This document shows positions 8,128-16,468 of a stretch of 64,000 nucleotides of DNA, in pieces; the stretch's first letter is position 1, and each line of letters begins with the position of its first letter. The position numbers were made by a program, and so were the translations under genes. The stretch is from NCBI GenBank assembly GCA_002709385.1, contig PAQS01000018.1, positions 25,784 to 89,783 of the forward strand, read 5' to 3'. Origin of the DNA: Waddliaceae bacterium (GTDB taxonomy: Bacteria; Chlamydiota; Chlamydiia; Chlamydiales; GCA-2709385). The notes under the pieces were generated by a model. It had not been told where the DNA came from. It ran no database searches and worked only from the letters and a program-made list of their open reading frames with translations.

Positions 8128-10287
8128 ATGAAAGTTCGGTTTCAAGCTGTTGAAACAGCCGGGAAAAGACAACGTGTGGAAGAAGGACCAAGCTCCACAA
8201 CCAATGCAGAGCGCTTTGGTGCGTATGTTTGGACTCGGAGCGTCATGGAAAAAATGCTTCCTTCAGGTATTTATGAGAATCTTTGTCGTGCTCAGGATGG
8301 TCTGGAAAAAATCAAACCAGAATATGCCGATGTAATCGCCATGGCCATGAAAGAATGGGCGATTAGCCAGGGAGCAACACACTACACACACTGGTTTCAA
8401 CCTCTATCTGGGGTAATTGCTGAAAAGCACGATGCCTTCTTGAATCATAAGACACAAGATATCGTAATCGAAACTTTTGGCGGTAAAGAACTCATCCAGG
8501 GTGAGCCTGATGCTAGCTCTTTTCCGAGTGGCGGATTGCGTAGCACTTATGAGGCAAGAGGCTATACTGGGTGGGATCCTAGCTCTCCCGTTTTCATCTG
8601 GAAAGCTGGGGATGGAATTACTCTATGCATTCCTTCTGTATTCTTTTCGTGGTCTGGAGATGTTCTAGATTTTAAGATCCCTTTGTTGAGATCAGACCAA
8701 TTAATCAACAGCGCCTCTTTACGTTTACTCGAGCTTATGGGGAAACCAGCAAAACGAGTCGTCTCTACCCTTGGTGTTGAACAAGAATACTTCATTGTCG
8801 ACCGTGCTTTACGCAACTTGCGCCCTGATCTAGTTCTAGGTGGCCGTACCGTTTTAGGCGCCCCTTCTCCGAAAGGGCAGGAACTAATGGATCACTATTT
8901 TGGTGCAGTGAAAGATCGCATCTTATCTTTTATGAGCCATTTTGAAGCAGAAGCACTTTATTTAGGAATTCCTGTTAAAACACGGCATAATGAAGTAGCT
9001 CCGGCCCAGCATGAGGTGGCTCCTGTTTTTGAAAAAGCTTCTTTAGCAGTAGATCATAACCTTCTCTTAATGGAGCTGATGCGGCAAGTAGCAGTTAAGC
9101 ATGATCTCTGTTGTCTTTTACATGAAAAGCCTTTTGCAGGACTCAATGGTTCTGGTAAACATTGCAACTGGTCGTTGATGTCAGATTCAGGACAAAATCT
9201 CCTGAATCCTAAAGATGGCATGCAGTTTATTATTTTATTGGTTGCTATTTTGCGTGCAGTTCATCGCCATGCAGGGCTTCTTCGTGCATCCATAGCTTCT
9301 CCAGGAAATGATCATCGCTTAGGTGGGCATGAAGCTCCTCCAGCAATTATTTCTGTGTATTTGGGAGATAGTCTAGAGAAAATTCTTATAGAAATAGAAG
9401 AAGAAGGAAAACTGCAATCAGGAATCCCAAAAGAAGGGTATGATTTAGGAGTTTGCGGACTTCCGGAGATGGAAAAAGATAATACAGACCGCAATCGTAC
9501 TTCTCCTTTTGCCTTTACTGGAAATAAGTTTGAGTTTCGTGCCGTAGGCTCTTCAGCTAACTGCTCTTTCCCTGTTACTGTAATCAATGTTGCTGTAGCG
9601 CAAAGTTTGCAGGAAATTCTTAATGAAATAGAAGAGCGAATGGAAAAAGGGAAAACTTATCAACAAGAAGAGTTTTCTTCACTCGTTATGCCTGTATTGC
9701 AAAAGCATATTAAAGAATCTCGTTCCATTCGTTTTACAGGTGATAATTATAGTGGTCATTGGCAGGAAGAGGCAGAATTACGTGGCTTACCTTCCGTAGC
9801 TAAATCTCTTGATGCTTACAAGTATCTTGTTGATCCTGCTACGATTTCTGTGTTTGAAGGTGTGCTTCGTGAGCATGAATTAAAGAGTCGTTATGAAGCT
9901 TCCATTGGTCAGCATGTAAGTAGTCTTTTGATTGAAGCAAATATTTTGACAGATATGTTCCGCACACAAATTTTACCTGCGGCATTGAAATACCAGAAAA
10001 CAGTAGCTCATGGTTTGCGTTTACTAGTCAAATTAGGTAAGGATTTATCTGGAAGTCAACAAGAGCGTGTGTTGGAAGAGCTTACAAATACTATTGAAGA
10101 ATCTTTAGATGCTATAGATATCGTATCGAGTGTGCGAGAAAAGCTTGAAGCAGCTCCTCTTGAAATTTCTCCTCAGTTGGCTGCTGCTTGTGAAAAAGCT
10201 CGTGAGGCAATAGACCAATTAGAGTTGATTGTTGAGGATGAAATTTGGCCTTTGCCTAAATATAGAGAGCTTTTATTTCACATATGA
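8128..10287 (+). CDS. glnN: Glutamine synthetase, type III
   Basis: At 719 residues this is the large GSIII class, not the roughly 450-residue GlnA type. GSIII marks include the N-terminal RFGAYVWTRSVMEKMLP, VEQEYFIVDR, NGSGKHCNWSLMS, RASIASPGNDHRLGGHEAPP and FTGNKFEFRAVGSSANC, which hold metal, glutamate and ATP ligands. It makes glutamine from glutamate, ammonia and ATP in the cytoplasm. The strong Shine-Dalgarno GAAGGAGGGGG sits 5 bases before ATG 8128. The stop overlaps nadD by 4 bases (ATGA), so translation is probably coupled. Glutamine synthetase is not typical of pathogenic Chlamydia, so this marks a metabolically broader relative. Confidence 0.95.
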   Translation: MKVRFQAVETAGKRQRVEEGPSSTTNAERFGAYVWTRSVMEKMLPSGIYENLCRAQDGLEKIKPEYADVIAMAMKEWAISQGATHYTHWFQPLSGVIAEKHDAFLNHKTQDIVIETFGGKELIQGEPDASSFPSGGLRSTYEARGYTGWDPSSPVFIWKAGDGITLCIPSVFFSWSGDVLDFKIPLLRSDQLINSASLRLLELMGKPAKRVVSTLGVEQEYFIVDRALRNLRPDLVLGGRTVLGAPSPKGQELMDHYFGAVKDRILSFMSHFEAEALYLGIPVKTRHNEVAPAQHEVAPVFEKASLAVDHNLLLMELMRQVAVKHDLCCLLHEKPFAGLNGSGKHCNWSLMSDSGQNLLNPKDGMQFIILLVAILRAVHRHAGLLRASIASPGNDHRLGGHEAPPAIISVYLGDSLEKILIEIEEEGKLQSGIPKEGYDLGVCGLPEMEKDNTDRNRTSPFAFTGNKFEFRAVGSSANCSFPVTVINVAVAQSLQEILNEIEERMEKGKTYQQEEFSSLVMPVLQKHIKESRSIRFTGDNYSGHWQEEAELRGLPSVAKSLDAYKYLVDPATISVFEGVLREHELKSRYEASIGQHVSSLLIEANILTDMFRTQILPAALKYQKTVAHGLRLLVKLGKDLSGSQQERVLEELTNTIEESLDAIDIVSSVREKLEAAPLEISPQLAAACEKAREAIDQLELIVEDEIWPLPKYRELLFHI

Positions 10288-10904
10288 TCAGTGAAGGTGC
10301 CCGAAGGATTGGTTTTTTTGGGGGAAGTTTTGACCCTCCTCATCTTGGTCATTTAGAACTGGCGCGTTCTTTAATGGACGCGCATGGATTAGATGAGGTT
10401 TTATTTTCCCCTGCACAGATTAGCCCCTTTAAGACAGGATATCCTCCAGCTTCTGCAGAGCATCGTTTGCAGATGCTGCGTTTAGCGACAGAAGATGAGC
10501 CTCGTTTTCGAGTTATTGATATTGAACTAGAGGATAAAGGAGCGTCTTATACTGTTGATACAGTAAAGAAAATTATTGGTTTTCTGAAAGATGGACAAGT
10601 TTTGTATCTCTTATTGGGAGAAGATAGTGTTCAGCATTTTCATCGATGGAAGGAAGCGGAGAAACTTGCAGAAATGGTGCCTTTGTTAGTAGGACGGCGC
10701 CCTGGTTTTGTTTTTATTTCTACTGGCAATTTTTATTTGGATGAAAAGATAAAAGAAGGTCTCACTGAGACTCCTTTATTAGAGATTAGTAGTACAGAAT
10801 TAAGAGAAAAACTTGCTAAAGAAGCTGATTGTACTCAGATGCTTCCCTCTAAAGTACTGGACTACATAACTCAAAATCAATTATACTCTTGCACGAATGA
10901 ATAA
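10284..10904 (+). CDS. nadD: Nicotinate-nucleotide adenylyltransferase
   Basis: NadD joins nicotinate mononucleotide and ATP to give deamido-NAD. The nucleotidyltransferase signature GGSFDPPHLGH (residues 13-23, HxGH at 20-23) and the C-terminal ISSTELREKL (the ISSTxxR motif) are both present. Length (206 aa) is usual. It overlaps glnN by 4 bases and precedes rsfS, a pairing common in many bacteria. Confidence 0.95.
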   Translation: MISEGARRIGFFGGSFDPPHLGHLELARSLMDAHGLDEVLFSPAQISPFKTGYPPASAEHRLQMLRLATEDEPRFRVIDIELEDKGASYTVDTVKKIIGFLKDGQVLYLLLGEDSVQHFHRWKEAEKLAEMVPLLVGRRPGFVFISTGNFYLDEKIKEGLTETPLLEISSTELREKLAKEADCTQMLPSKVLDYITQNQLYSCTNE

Positions 10905-10926
10905 CTAATTATCCAAATTTATTTAT

Positions 10927-11292
10927 ATGTCTTTGAGTTCTGAAGAAATTGTACAATCTATTGCTAAATCGATTTATGACCGTAAAGGGATGAATATTAT
11001 AGCGATTGATGTTCGAAAGCTCACCTCTCTTACTGATTTTTGTATTATTGCTGAGGGAAATGTGAGTCGCCACTTGAAAGCTTTGAGTTCTGAAATAACA
11101 GAGCAGCTAAAAGCACAGGGGGTTGCACCGGTTCATGTTGATGGTGATATGAATTCTGATTGGATTGTGGTGGATTACGGTGTTGTTGTTGTACATTTGT
11201 TTATTCCAGAAGTTCGATTGAAGTATCGTTTGGAAGAGCTATGGCAAGAGGGTGAATTAGTCCCATTAGACATAGTAATGGAAGAAGTGTAA
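10927..11292 (+). CDS. rsfS: Ribosomal silencing factor RsfS
   Basis: Iojap/YbeB family, 121 residues. RsfS binds ribosomal protein L14 and blocks subunit joining when nutrients are low. Visible blocks: KGMNIIAIDVRKLTSLTDFCIIAEGNVSRH and the C-terminal DWIVVDYGVVVVHLFIPEVR followed by YRLEELW. It lies downstream of nadD and overlaps the next gene at TAATG. In Chlamydia trachomatis the same gene precedes fabF; here a SUI1 gene lies between. Confidence 0.95.
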   Translation: MSLSSEEIVQSIAKSIYDRKGMNIIAIDVRKLTSLTDFCIIAEGNVSRHLKALSSEITEQLKAQGVAPVHVDGDMNSDWIVVDYGVVVVHLFIPEVRLKYRLEELWQEGELVPLDIVMEEV

Positions 11293-11597
11293 TGTCGTTT
11301 ACTATAGGTGGCGACTTTATTCCTCCGGAAAAACGAAACAAGCATAGCGATCAAGAGACAAAGCAAAAGAAAAGCGGTCGGCCGGTTAAAGTTCGTAAAG
11401 AACGACGTGGAAATTCTTGGGTAACAAAGGTTTTAAATTTAGACCTAAGTGAAGAGAATTTAGTAGATCTTGCAACACGTTTAAAGCGGAGTTGCGCCTG
11501 TGGGGGGACGATCAAAGAGGGTGTGATCGAAATTCAGGGTGAAAAAGAAGAAGAGCTAAAAAAGCTATTGCGTGATCAAGGGATCAAAGCGCAATAG
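11292..11597 (+). CDS. SUI1/eIF1-family translation factor (YciH-like)
   Basis: A 101-residue protein with a C-terminal SUI1 fold. About 40 basic N-terminal residues (KQKKSGRPVKVRKERRGN) are followed by LNLDLSEENLVDLATRLKRSCACGGTIKEGVIEIQG. That block, with its CGGT(I/V)K core, is the eIF1/YciH signature. Bacterial members are thought to influence start-site fidelity, but their role is poorly settled. It overlaps rsfS by one base and is followed 27 bases later by fabF, so it is inside the nadD-rsfS-fabF transcription unit. Family confidence is high; exact function is not. Confidence 0.9.
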   Translation: MSFTIGGDFIPPEKRNKHSDQETKQKKSGRPVKVRKERRGNSWVTKVLNLDLSEENLVDLATRLKRSCACGGTIKEGVIEIQGEKEEELKKLLRDQGIKAQ

Positions 11598-11624
11598 GTT
11601 CATCAGCGTGAAGTGGGGAAGCAA

Positions 11625-12872
11625 ATGGCGAAACGTCGTGTAGTAGTGACAGGCTTGGGTGTAGTTTCTTGTTTAGGGCAAGATACAGAGAAGTTTTATG
11701 ATCAACTTCTGGCAGGCAAGAGTGGAATAAGTAATATAGAACGTTTTCCACTTGATGATCACACAACGCGAATAGCGGGAGAAATAAAAGATTTTTCTTG
11801 TGAAGATTTGGTAGATCGTAAACTTGCCCGGCGTGCAGATGAGTCAATTTTATATGGCCTTGTTGGTGGAAAGAAAGCTCTAGCTCATGCTGGTTTAGAT
11901 GAAGCAGCGCTTTCTCAATTTGACAAACGTCGCTGTGGTGTTTTAATTGGTTCAGGAATGGGCGGTATGCGTGTTTTTTCTGAGCAAGTGCAAGCGATGT
12001 TAGAAGGAACGTATAAAAGAGTAAGTCCTTTTTTCATTCCTTATGTCATTACAAATATGCCCGGAGCTCTTCTTGGTATTGATTTAGGTTTTATGGGACC
12101 TAACTATTCTGTATCTACAGCTTGTGCTACTGGTAGTTATGCTTTACATTTAGCTGCAGAACATATTCGCTCTGGTGAAGCAGATCTTATGGTAGCCGGT
12201 GGTGTTGAAGGTGGTATTACACCAATTAGTCTTGCTGGTTTCATTTCTGTAAAAGCTCTTTCTCGTCGTAATGAAGATCCACAAAAAGCTTCTCGTCCTT
12301 GGGACAAAGATCGTGATGGTTTTGTTCTTGGAGAAGGGTGTGGAGTTCTTGTTCTTGAGAGTCTTGAAAGTGCCCAAAAGCGTGGCGCAACTATTTTGGC
12401 TGAGTATCTTGGTGGAGCTTTTTCTTGTGATGCATTCCATATGACCCAGCCAGAACCTAATGGTGAAGGGATTGCTCTTTGCTTGGAAAAAGCACTTTCA
12501 GATGCTGGTATTCAAGCTGAAGATGTTGACTATGTTAATGCACATGCCACATCTACTCCACTTGGGGATATGGGAGAGTTAAACGCCGTTCATCGTGCAT
12601 TGAAAGGTAAAAAAGTTACGATCAATGCAACGAAATCAATGATTGGTCACTGTCTAGGAGCAGCGGGTGGTTTAGAGGCTGTTGTATGTGTACAAGCAAT
12701 TTCTAGAGGTGTAGTACATCCGACAATTAACTTAGATCATCCAGATGAAGGCTGTGAGCGCTTTGATTTGCCAAGAGAAGCAAAAGAGATGAAAGTCAAC
12801 GTGGCTGTAAATAACTCTTTTGGTTTTGGCGGTCACAATTCAGCAAATATTTTTGGTCGCTATACACCTTAG
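11625..12872 (+). CDS. fabF: 3-oxoacyl-ACP synthase II
   Basis: A KAS II elongating condensing enzyme of fatty acid synthesis. The catalytic Cys is in VSTACATGSYAL. The two catalytic His residues are in VNAHATSTPLGD and SMIGHCLGAAGG, and the GFGGHN C-terminal loop is present. ATG at 11625 follows GTGGGGAAG and gives the standard start AKRRVVVTGLGVVSC; a GTG at 11613 is in frame but less likely. It works with AccA, encoded later in this window, in the same pathway. Its neighbour downstream is the Nudix gene, as in Chlamydia. Confidence 0.96.
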   Translation: MAKRRVVVTGLGVVSCLGQDTEKFYDQLLAGKSGISNIERFPLDDHTTRIAGEIKDFSCEDLVDRKLARRADESILYGLVGGKKALAHAGLDEAALSQFDKRRCGVLIGSGMGGMRVFSEQVQAMLEGTYKRVSPFFIPYVITNMPGALLGIDLGFMGPNYSVSTACATGSYALHLAAEHIRSGEADLMVAGGVEGGITPISLAGFISVKALSRRNEDPQKASRPWDKDRDGFVLGEGCGVLVLESLESAQKRGATILAEYLGGAFSCDAFHMTQPEPNGEGIALCLEKALSDAGIQAEDVDYVNAHATSTPLGDMGELNAVHRALKGKKVTINATKSMIGHCLGAAGGLEAVVCVQAISRGVVHPTINLDHPDEGCERFDLPREAKEMKVNVAVNNSFGFGGHNSANIFGRYTP

Positions 12873-12890
12873 GTCTTAAAGGCCTCTATC

Positions 12891-13307
12891 ATGCAAAAAC
12901 ATGTATCATATGGTGTTATTCCTTTAAAAAAAGTGAACCATCAGTGGCAAGTATTTCTGGTACAACACCAAGCTGGCCACTGGGGCTTTCCCAAAGGTTT
13001 TCCTGAGGAAAATGAGGGGGAGCGAGAAGCTGCTGAGCGCGAACTCATGGAAGAGTGTGGTCTTCATGTGCAGCGCTGGCTTTCAGATAAAGCCATTCAA
13101 GAGCATTATGTTCATGATGCTTATGGTCCAAAAACAGAAAAAACAGTACACTACTTTCTCGCTGAGGTTGAGGGAATTTTAAGACTACAAAAAGCAGAAA
13201 TTCAAGATGGAAAATGGTTAGATCTTGATTCTGCGTTCTTTCTTCTTACTTTTCCAGCTTCAAAATTTGTAATGAAAGAAGTAAAACAGTTGCTTATTTT
13301 GATTTAA
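12891..13307 (+). CDS. Nudix hydrolase (Ap4A hydrolase-like)
   Basis: A 138-residue Nudix protein with a perfect box GX5EX7REUXEEXGU spanning GFPEENEGEREAAERELMEECGL in two adjoining blocks. WGFPKG just before the box and the YFLAEVEG strand resemble diadenosine tetraphosphate hydrolases. In Chlamydia trachomatis the gene after fabF is an Ap4A hydrolase, supporting the same role here; other nucleotide substrates cannot be excluded. It is the last gene before a strong terminator. Confidence 0.9.
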   Translation: MQKHVSYGVIPLKKVNHQWQVFLVQHQAGHWGFPKGFPEENEGEREAAERELMEECGLHVQRWLSDKAIQEHYVHDAYGPKTEKTVHYFLAEVEGILRLQKAEIQDGKWLDLDSAFFLLTFPASKFVMKEVKQLLILI

Positions 13308-13351
13308 AAATTATCTAAATTCTTTTCAGAGTAAAATATTGTTTGTTTATT

Positions 13352-13381
13352 AGAAATCAAGATGTTTAAATCTTGATTTCT
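13352..13381 (+). terminator. Intrinsic terminator after the Nudix gene
   Basis: AGAAATCAAGAT (13352-13363) pairs perfectly with ATCTTGATTTCT (13370-13381) across a 6-base loop and is followed by TTGTATT. It would end the transcription unit running from glnN. Confidence 0.8.
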
Positions 13382-13456
13382 TTGTATTCGGGCACTTTGT
13401 ATGAGTTTGATAATAAAATTTTGATCAGTGTATTTGTGATTATTTAGTAGGTTGAT

Positions 13457-13948
13457 ATGGATTATAACGAAATAAACAATTTAGCATGCAGCACATCAAA
13501 TATTCCTTTAAGAACTGATTTTCGTTCTCGCTCTCGAATGAGAGCGACACAAAGAGGTACTTATCCTTTTGATAATCACGATCAAAGAATTTATGAAATT
13601 GGAGTTCAGTGTTTATCTATAGAAACGGAAGAAGATACTTATGAAAAGTATTGGGAATGGTACTTAGATAATCGAATAATACGTTATTCTAAAGAATTAC
13701 CAAATCAGCAAATGGAATTCAGTTTTAGACTGCCTTATTATATAAGTAAAGATTTAATAGGAAGTAAGATAACTTATAAATGCTCTTTGCAGGAAAGTAA
13801 GCAGTTATATTTTTTATATGCAACAGAAAATATATTTCATGCCGAAGGATCAGAAACTCTTCTTTTAGAAGAGTTTTTAAGGGAGTACTATGAGAAAATG
13901 ATCTTAAGCGAAAATTCTGTTAAATCCGCCAGAATTAGTTTTTCTTAA
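13457..13948 (+). CDS. Uncharacterised protein, paralog A
   Basis: No recognised domain. The 163-residue protein has a basic N-terminus (RSRSRMRATQR), then a segment with YEKYWEWYLDNRIIRYSKELP and FSFRLPYYI. That segment aligns with the next gene (EEWYQWYYDGYSIGCIDTKKEFALTLP), so the two are probably diverged duplicates. No signal peptide or membrane span. ATG at 13457 follows GTAGGTTG. Codon use is AT-rich compared with the fabF block, consistent with lineage-specific genes. Function unknown. Confidence 0.75.
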   Translation: MDYNEINNLACSTSNIPLRTDFRSRSRMRATQRGTYPFDNHDQRIYEIGVQCLSIETEEDTYEKYWEWYLDNRIIRYSKELPNQQMEFSFRLPYYISKDLIGSKITYKCSLQESKQLYFLYATENIFHAEGSETLLLEEFLREYYEKMILSENSVKSARISFS

Positions 13949-14014
13949 CCTCTTTTATCACATGACTTAGTCGCATCAGGTAGCAATTGGAGATCTAATT
14001 AATTGTTATATTTT

Positions 14015-14055
14015 TTTAATATTTTTGTTGGATACCAGGTATCAAAAATATTAAA
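14015..14055. other. Long perfect hairpin between the paralogs
   Basis: TTTAATATTTTTG (14015-14027) pairs with AAAAATATTAAA (14044-14055) and the inner GATACC/GGTATC extends the stem. The result is a very long AT-rich hairpin in a 279-base gap. It could be a terminator for paralog A. Confidence 0.55.
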
Positions 14056-14227
14056 CAACTTGGTCTAAAAAACTAAAAAAGCTAAAGTGCCTTTTCCCTG
14101 AATTTTGAAAACTGTTGTTTTCAAATAATGAAAAATAAAATAGTAGGTTTTCTTGTTTTTCTTAGTTCAATATATCTGATGAAATCAATTGAAGATCTAA
14201 TTCAATGTAGGTCATAGAAGGAGAGAG

Positions 14228-14671
14228 ATGTCTGTTTCTGGAAATAGTGTAATAAGAAATGAAAACGATTCATGGCCAGTAGTTCCTGAGTTCAATGAAG
14301 CTCAAAGTAATCAAGAAGAAAGAGTTCACAGGTTATGTGTTGAATATCTTGTGTTAAAGTACTCTGACGGTGATGCTGAAGAATGGTATCAATGGTACTA
14401 CGATGGTTATTCCATAGGCTGTATAGATACGAAAAAAGAATTTGCATTAACGCTTCCGGCTAGGGTGCAAGCTTGGATAATTAACGAAGAAACATCCTAT
14501 GAGCTCTCCAGTGAAAAGGATCAATTACTCATTAGTATCATTAATAATATTAATGACACTAATAACTTTGTAAATAACTCTTTTTCTCATACTCATGCAT
14601 TAGAAAGTTTAAAGAATTTTCTTTCTGATTATCCATGGTTAAATCCTAACGAAAGCTTTAATGAGCTATAA
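14228..14671 (+). CDS. Uncharacterised protein, paralog B
   Basis: A 147-residue protein sharing the tryptophan/tyrosine-rich core WYxWYxDxxxI plus a FxLxLP strand with the preceding gene. The N-terminus is polar, and a Asn-rich stretch (NNINDTNNFVNNSF) lies near residue 115. No signal peptide or membrane segment. ATG at 14228 has a strong AGAAGGAGAGAG site. Its stop TAA overlaps the ATG of bioF, so bioF may depend on translation of this gene. There is no evidence that it belongs to biotin synthesis. Confidence 0.78.
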   Translation: MSVSGNSVIRNENDSWPVVPEFNEAQSNQEERVHRLCVEYLVLKYSDGDAEEWYQWYYDGYSIGCIDTKKEFALTLPARVQAWIINEETSYELSSEKDQLLISIINNINDTNNFVNNSFSHTHALESLKNFLSDYPWLNPNESFNEL

Positions 14672-15825
14672 TGCCTACTACTTTGACGAAGAATAAATTT
14701 ATTTTTATCGAAAAGGAACTAGAAGAAAAAACACGCCGATTTCAAAGGCGTGTTTTTTTGCAAAATCAGACCGATATTATTGATTTTACAAGTAATGATT
14801 ACCTAGGTTTTTCTCAGAATGATTGTTTGATTGAACGCTCAAAACACTTTACACAGTGTTATGGAGTAGGAGCACAAGCATCGCGTTTACTTAGTGGTAA
14901 TCTTCCTTGCCATGAGAACCTTGAAGAAAAACTAAAGTCTTTAAGTCATTCCGAAGCGATTGTTTTAATGAATTCAGGCTTTCAGGCTAATATCAGCACT
15001 CTTCCCGCTTTGGCAAATCGTCATAGTTTGTTGATTATGGACCGGCTTGTTCATAATAGCCTTGTACAAGGGGCTTTATTGAGTAAAGCAACAATTTGGC
15101 GTTATAGGCATCAAGATCTTATACACATGGAGTCTTTGCTTAAAAAGGCATCAGAAGCTTCTTTTAATCGTATTATTGTGCTTACAGAAAGTCTTTTTGG
15201 AATGGATGGAGATCAAACAGATCTTTCTTCTTTCTGCTCTTTATGTGAGAAGTATGGAGCGATTAGCTACATTGATGAAGCGCATGCTTTTGGCGTTTTT
15301 GGAAAGAATGGGATGGGCTTGGTAGAACCTTCTATGAAAGCAGACTTTGTTCTACGCACATTTGGCAAAGCATTAGGAAGTTTTGGGGCTTGTATTTCAG
15401 GTTCACAAATGCTTATTGATTTTCTTTGTAACTTTTGCAATGGACTCATTTATGCCACAGCGCTTCCTCCACCTATTCTTGGAGCAGTTGATGGAGCTTT
15501 AGATCTATTGCCATCGATGTGTAAGGAACGAAAACAATTACAAGAAAAAGCAAAACTGCTTCGAGAGGAATTAAGAAAACTTGATTATGATACGGGCCTT
15601 TCAGATAGTCATCTTATCCCTCTTATAATGGGAAAAGAGAATAATGCTCTTGATCTTTCAAATTACCTGAAATCTCATAAAATTTTAGCCATGGCAATAC
15701 GTCCTCCCACAGTTCCTAGTGGAGAATCACGTCTTCGCTTATCAATTCGATTGAATCATAGTGAAGAAGATTTTGAAGCATTGTTTACGGCACTTGCAAG
15801 CTACAAAGGACCTCGTCATGCATGA
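14671..15825 (+). CDS. bioF: 8-amino-7-oxononanoate synthase
   Basis: BioF condenses pimeloyl-ACP (or CoA) with L-alanine using PLP, the first ring-building step of biotin. Marks: FTSNDYLGFSQN, ASRLLSGNLPCHENLEEKL, YIDEAHAFGVFG (the Asp that binds the PLP nitrogen) and RTFGKALGSFGAC with the PLP lysine. Length 384 is normal. It starts on the stop of paralog B (TAATG) and overlaps the next gene by 8 bases, so it heads a tight bio cluster. A strong terminator-like hairpin lies inside its first 90 bases (separate entry). Confidence 0.93.
   Translation: MPTTLTKNKFIFIEKELEEKTRRFQRRVFLQNQTDIIDFTSNDYLGFSQNDCLIERSKHFTQCYGVGAQASRLLSGNLPCHENLEEKLKSLSHSEAIVLMNSGFQANISTLPALANRHSLLIMDRLVHNSLVQGALLSKATIWRYRHQDLIHMESLLKKASEASFNRIIVLTESLFGMDGDQTDLSSFCSLCEKYGAISYIDEAHAFGVFGKNGMGLVEPSMKADFVLRTFGKALGSFGACISGSQMLIDFLCNFCNGLIYATALPPPILGAVDGALDLLPSMCKERKQLQEKAKLLREELRKLDYDTGLSDSHLIPLIMGKENNALDLSNYLKSHKILAMAIRPPTVPSGESRLRLSIRLNHSEEDFEALFTALASYKGPRHA
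14726..14759 (+). terminator. Intrinsic-terminator hairpin inside bioF
   Basis: AAAAAACACGCC (14726-14737) pairs perfectly with GGCGTGTTTTTT (14747-14758) over a 9-base loop; the T run reaches 14759. It starts 55 bases into the bioF coding sequence and points in the sense direction. It has every mark of an intrinsic terminator or attenuator, while the codons it spans encode an ordinary BioF N-terminal helix. Confidence 0.6.
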
Positions 15826-16447
15826 GGAAGTTCTCGTATTTCATGGATGGGGGTGTACGGGAAAAGATTGGGAAAAATACTTTAAATCTAGCTCAGAGAG
15901 AAAGTATCACTTTTTTGATAGAGGTTATCAAAATAAGCCATTTCTTCCGTCTTTTTCTAATCAGCAGGCAAGAAAAGAACTGATTTTCCATTCTATGGGT
16001 CTATATTTTGCTCCTTTGAAGCTTTTACAAGAGGCAGATAAAATCACTTTTCTTTCATGTTTTAACTCTTTTCATCCACAAGAGACCTTCCAATACAAGC
16101 TTAGCCAGCGTTCTCTAGCTTTAATGCAAAAAAAAATGAATTCAGACCCATCATCACTTCTTCAGGAATTTCGTCGTCGTTGTGGAATTATGGAAAGCTT
16201 TGATTTTTCTGCGATATGGGATTGGGATCTTTTGATACGTGATTTAGAGATCTTAGACCAACATCGTTTGGAAATTGGGAAGCTTAATGCAGAGCTAAAG
16301 ATATATTGGAGTACAAAAGATCTAATCGTTCACCAAGAGGTCTTACAGCGCTTCTCTGAACAGTTTTTTCATAAATGTTGTGTTGTTTTAGAAGGAAAAG
16401 ATCATAGTCTAGGTTTATTATCAGGAAGAGGAGAAGAATTGACATAA
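15818..16447 (+). CDS. Putative pimeloyl-ACP methyl ester esterase (BioG/BioH-like)
   Basis: A 209-residue alpha/beta hydrolase in the slot where biotin clusters carry bioG, bioH or another esterase that frees pimeloyl-ACP from its methyl ester. FHGWGCTGKDW near residue 8 is the oxyanion-hole strand. FHSMG at 57-61 would be the nucleophile elbow with S59; D168 (STKD) and H196 (GKDHS) complete a likely triad. The elbow departs from GxSxG because its first Gly is His. ATG at 15818 with AAAGGA upstream overlaps the bioF stop by 8 bases. Assignment rests mainly on the fold marks and context. Confidence 0.7.
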   Translation: MHEEVLVFHGWGCTGKDWEKYFKSSSERKYHFFDRGYQNKPFLPSFSNQQARKELIFHSMGLYFAPLKLLQEADKITFLSCFNSFHPQETFQYKLSQRSLALMQKKMNSDPSSLLQEFRRRCGIMESFDFSAIWDWDLLIRDLEILDQHRLEIGKLNAELKIYWSTKDLIVHQEVLQRFSEQFFHKCCVVLEGKDHSLGLLSGRGEELT

Positions 16448-16468
16448 GAGAGATCTAAATCCTATAAT

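Noticed and set aside
14671..15825. bioF starting downstream of the internal terminator
   Set aside because: The residues before the hairpin align with the normal N-terminal helix of BioF, and the ATG overlaps the preceding stop in the style seen throughout the window.
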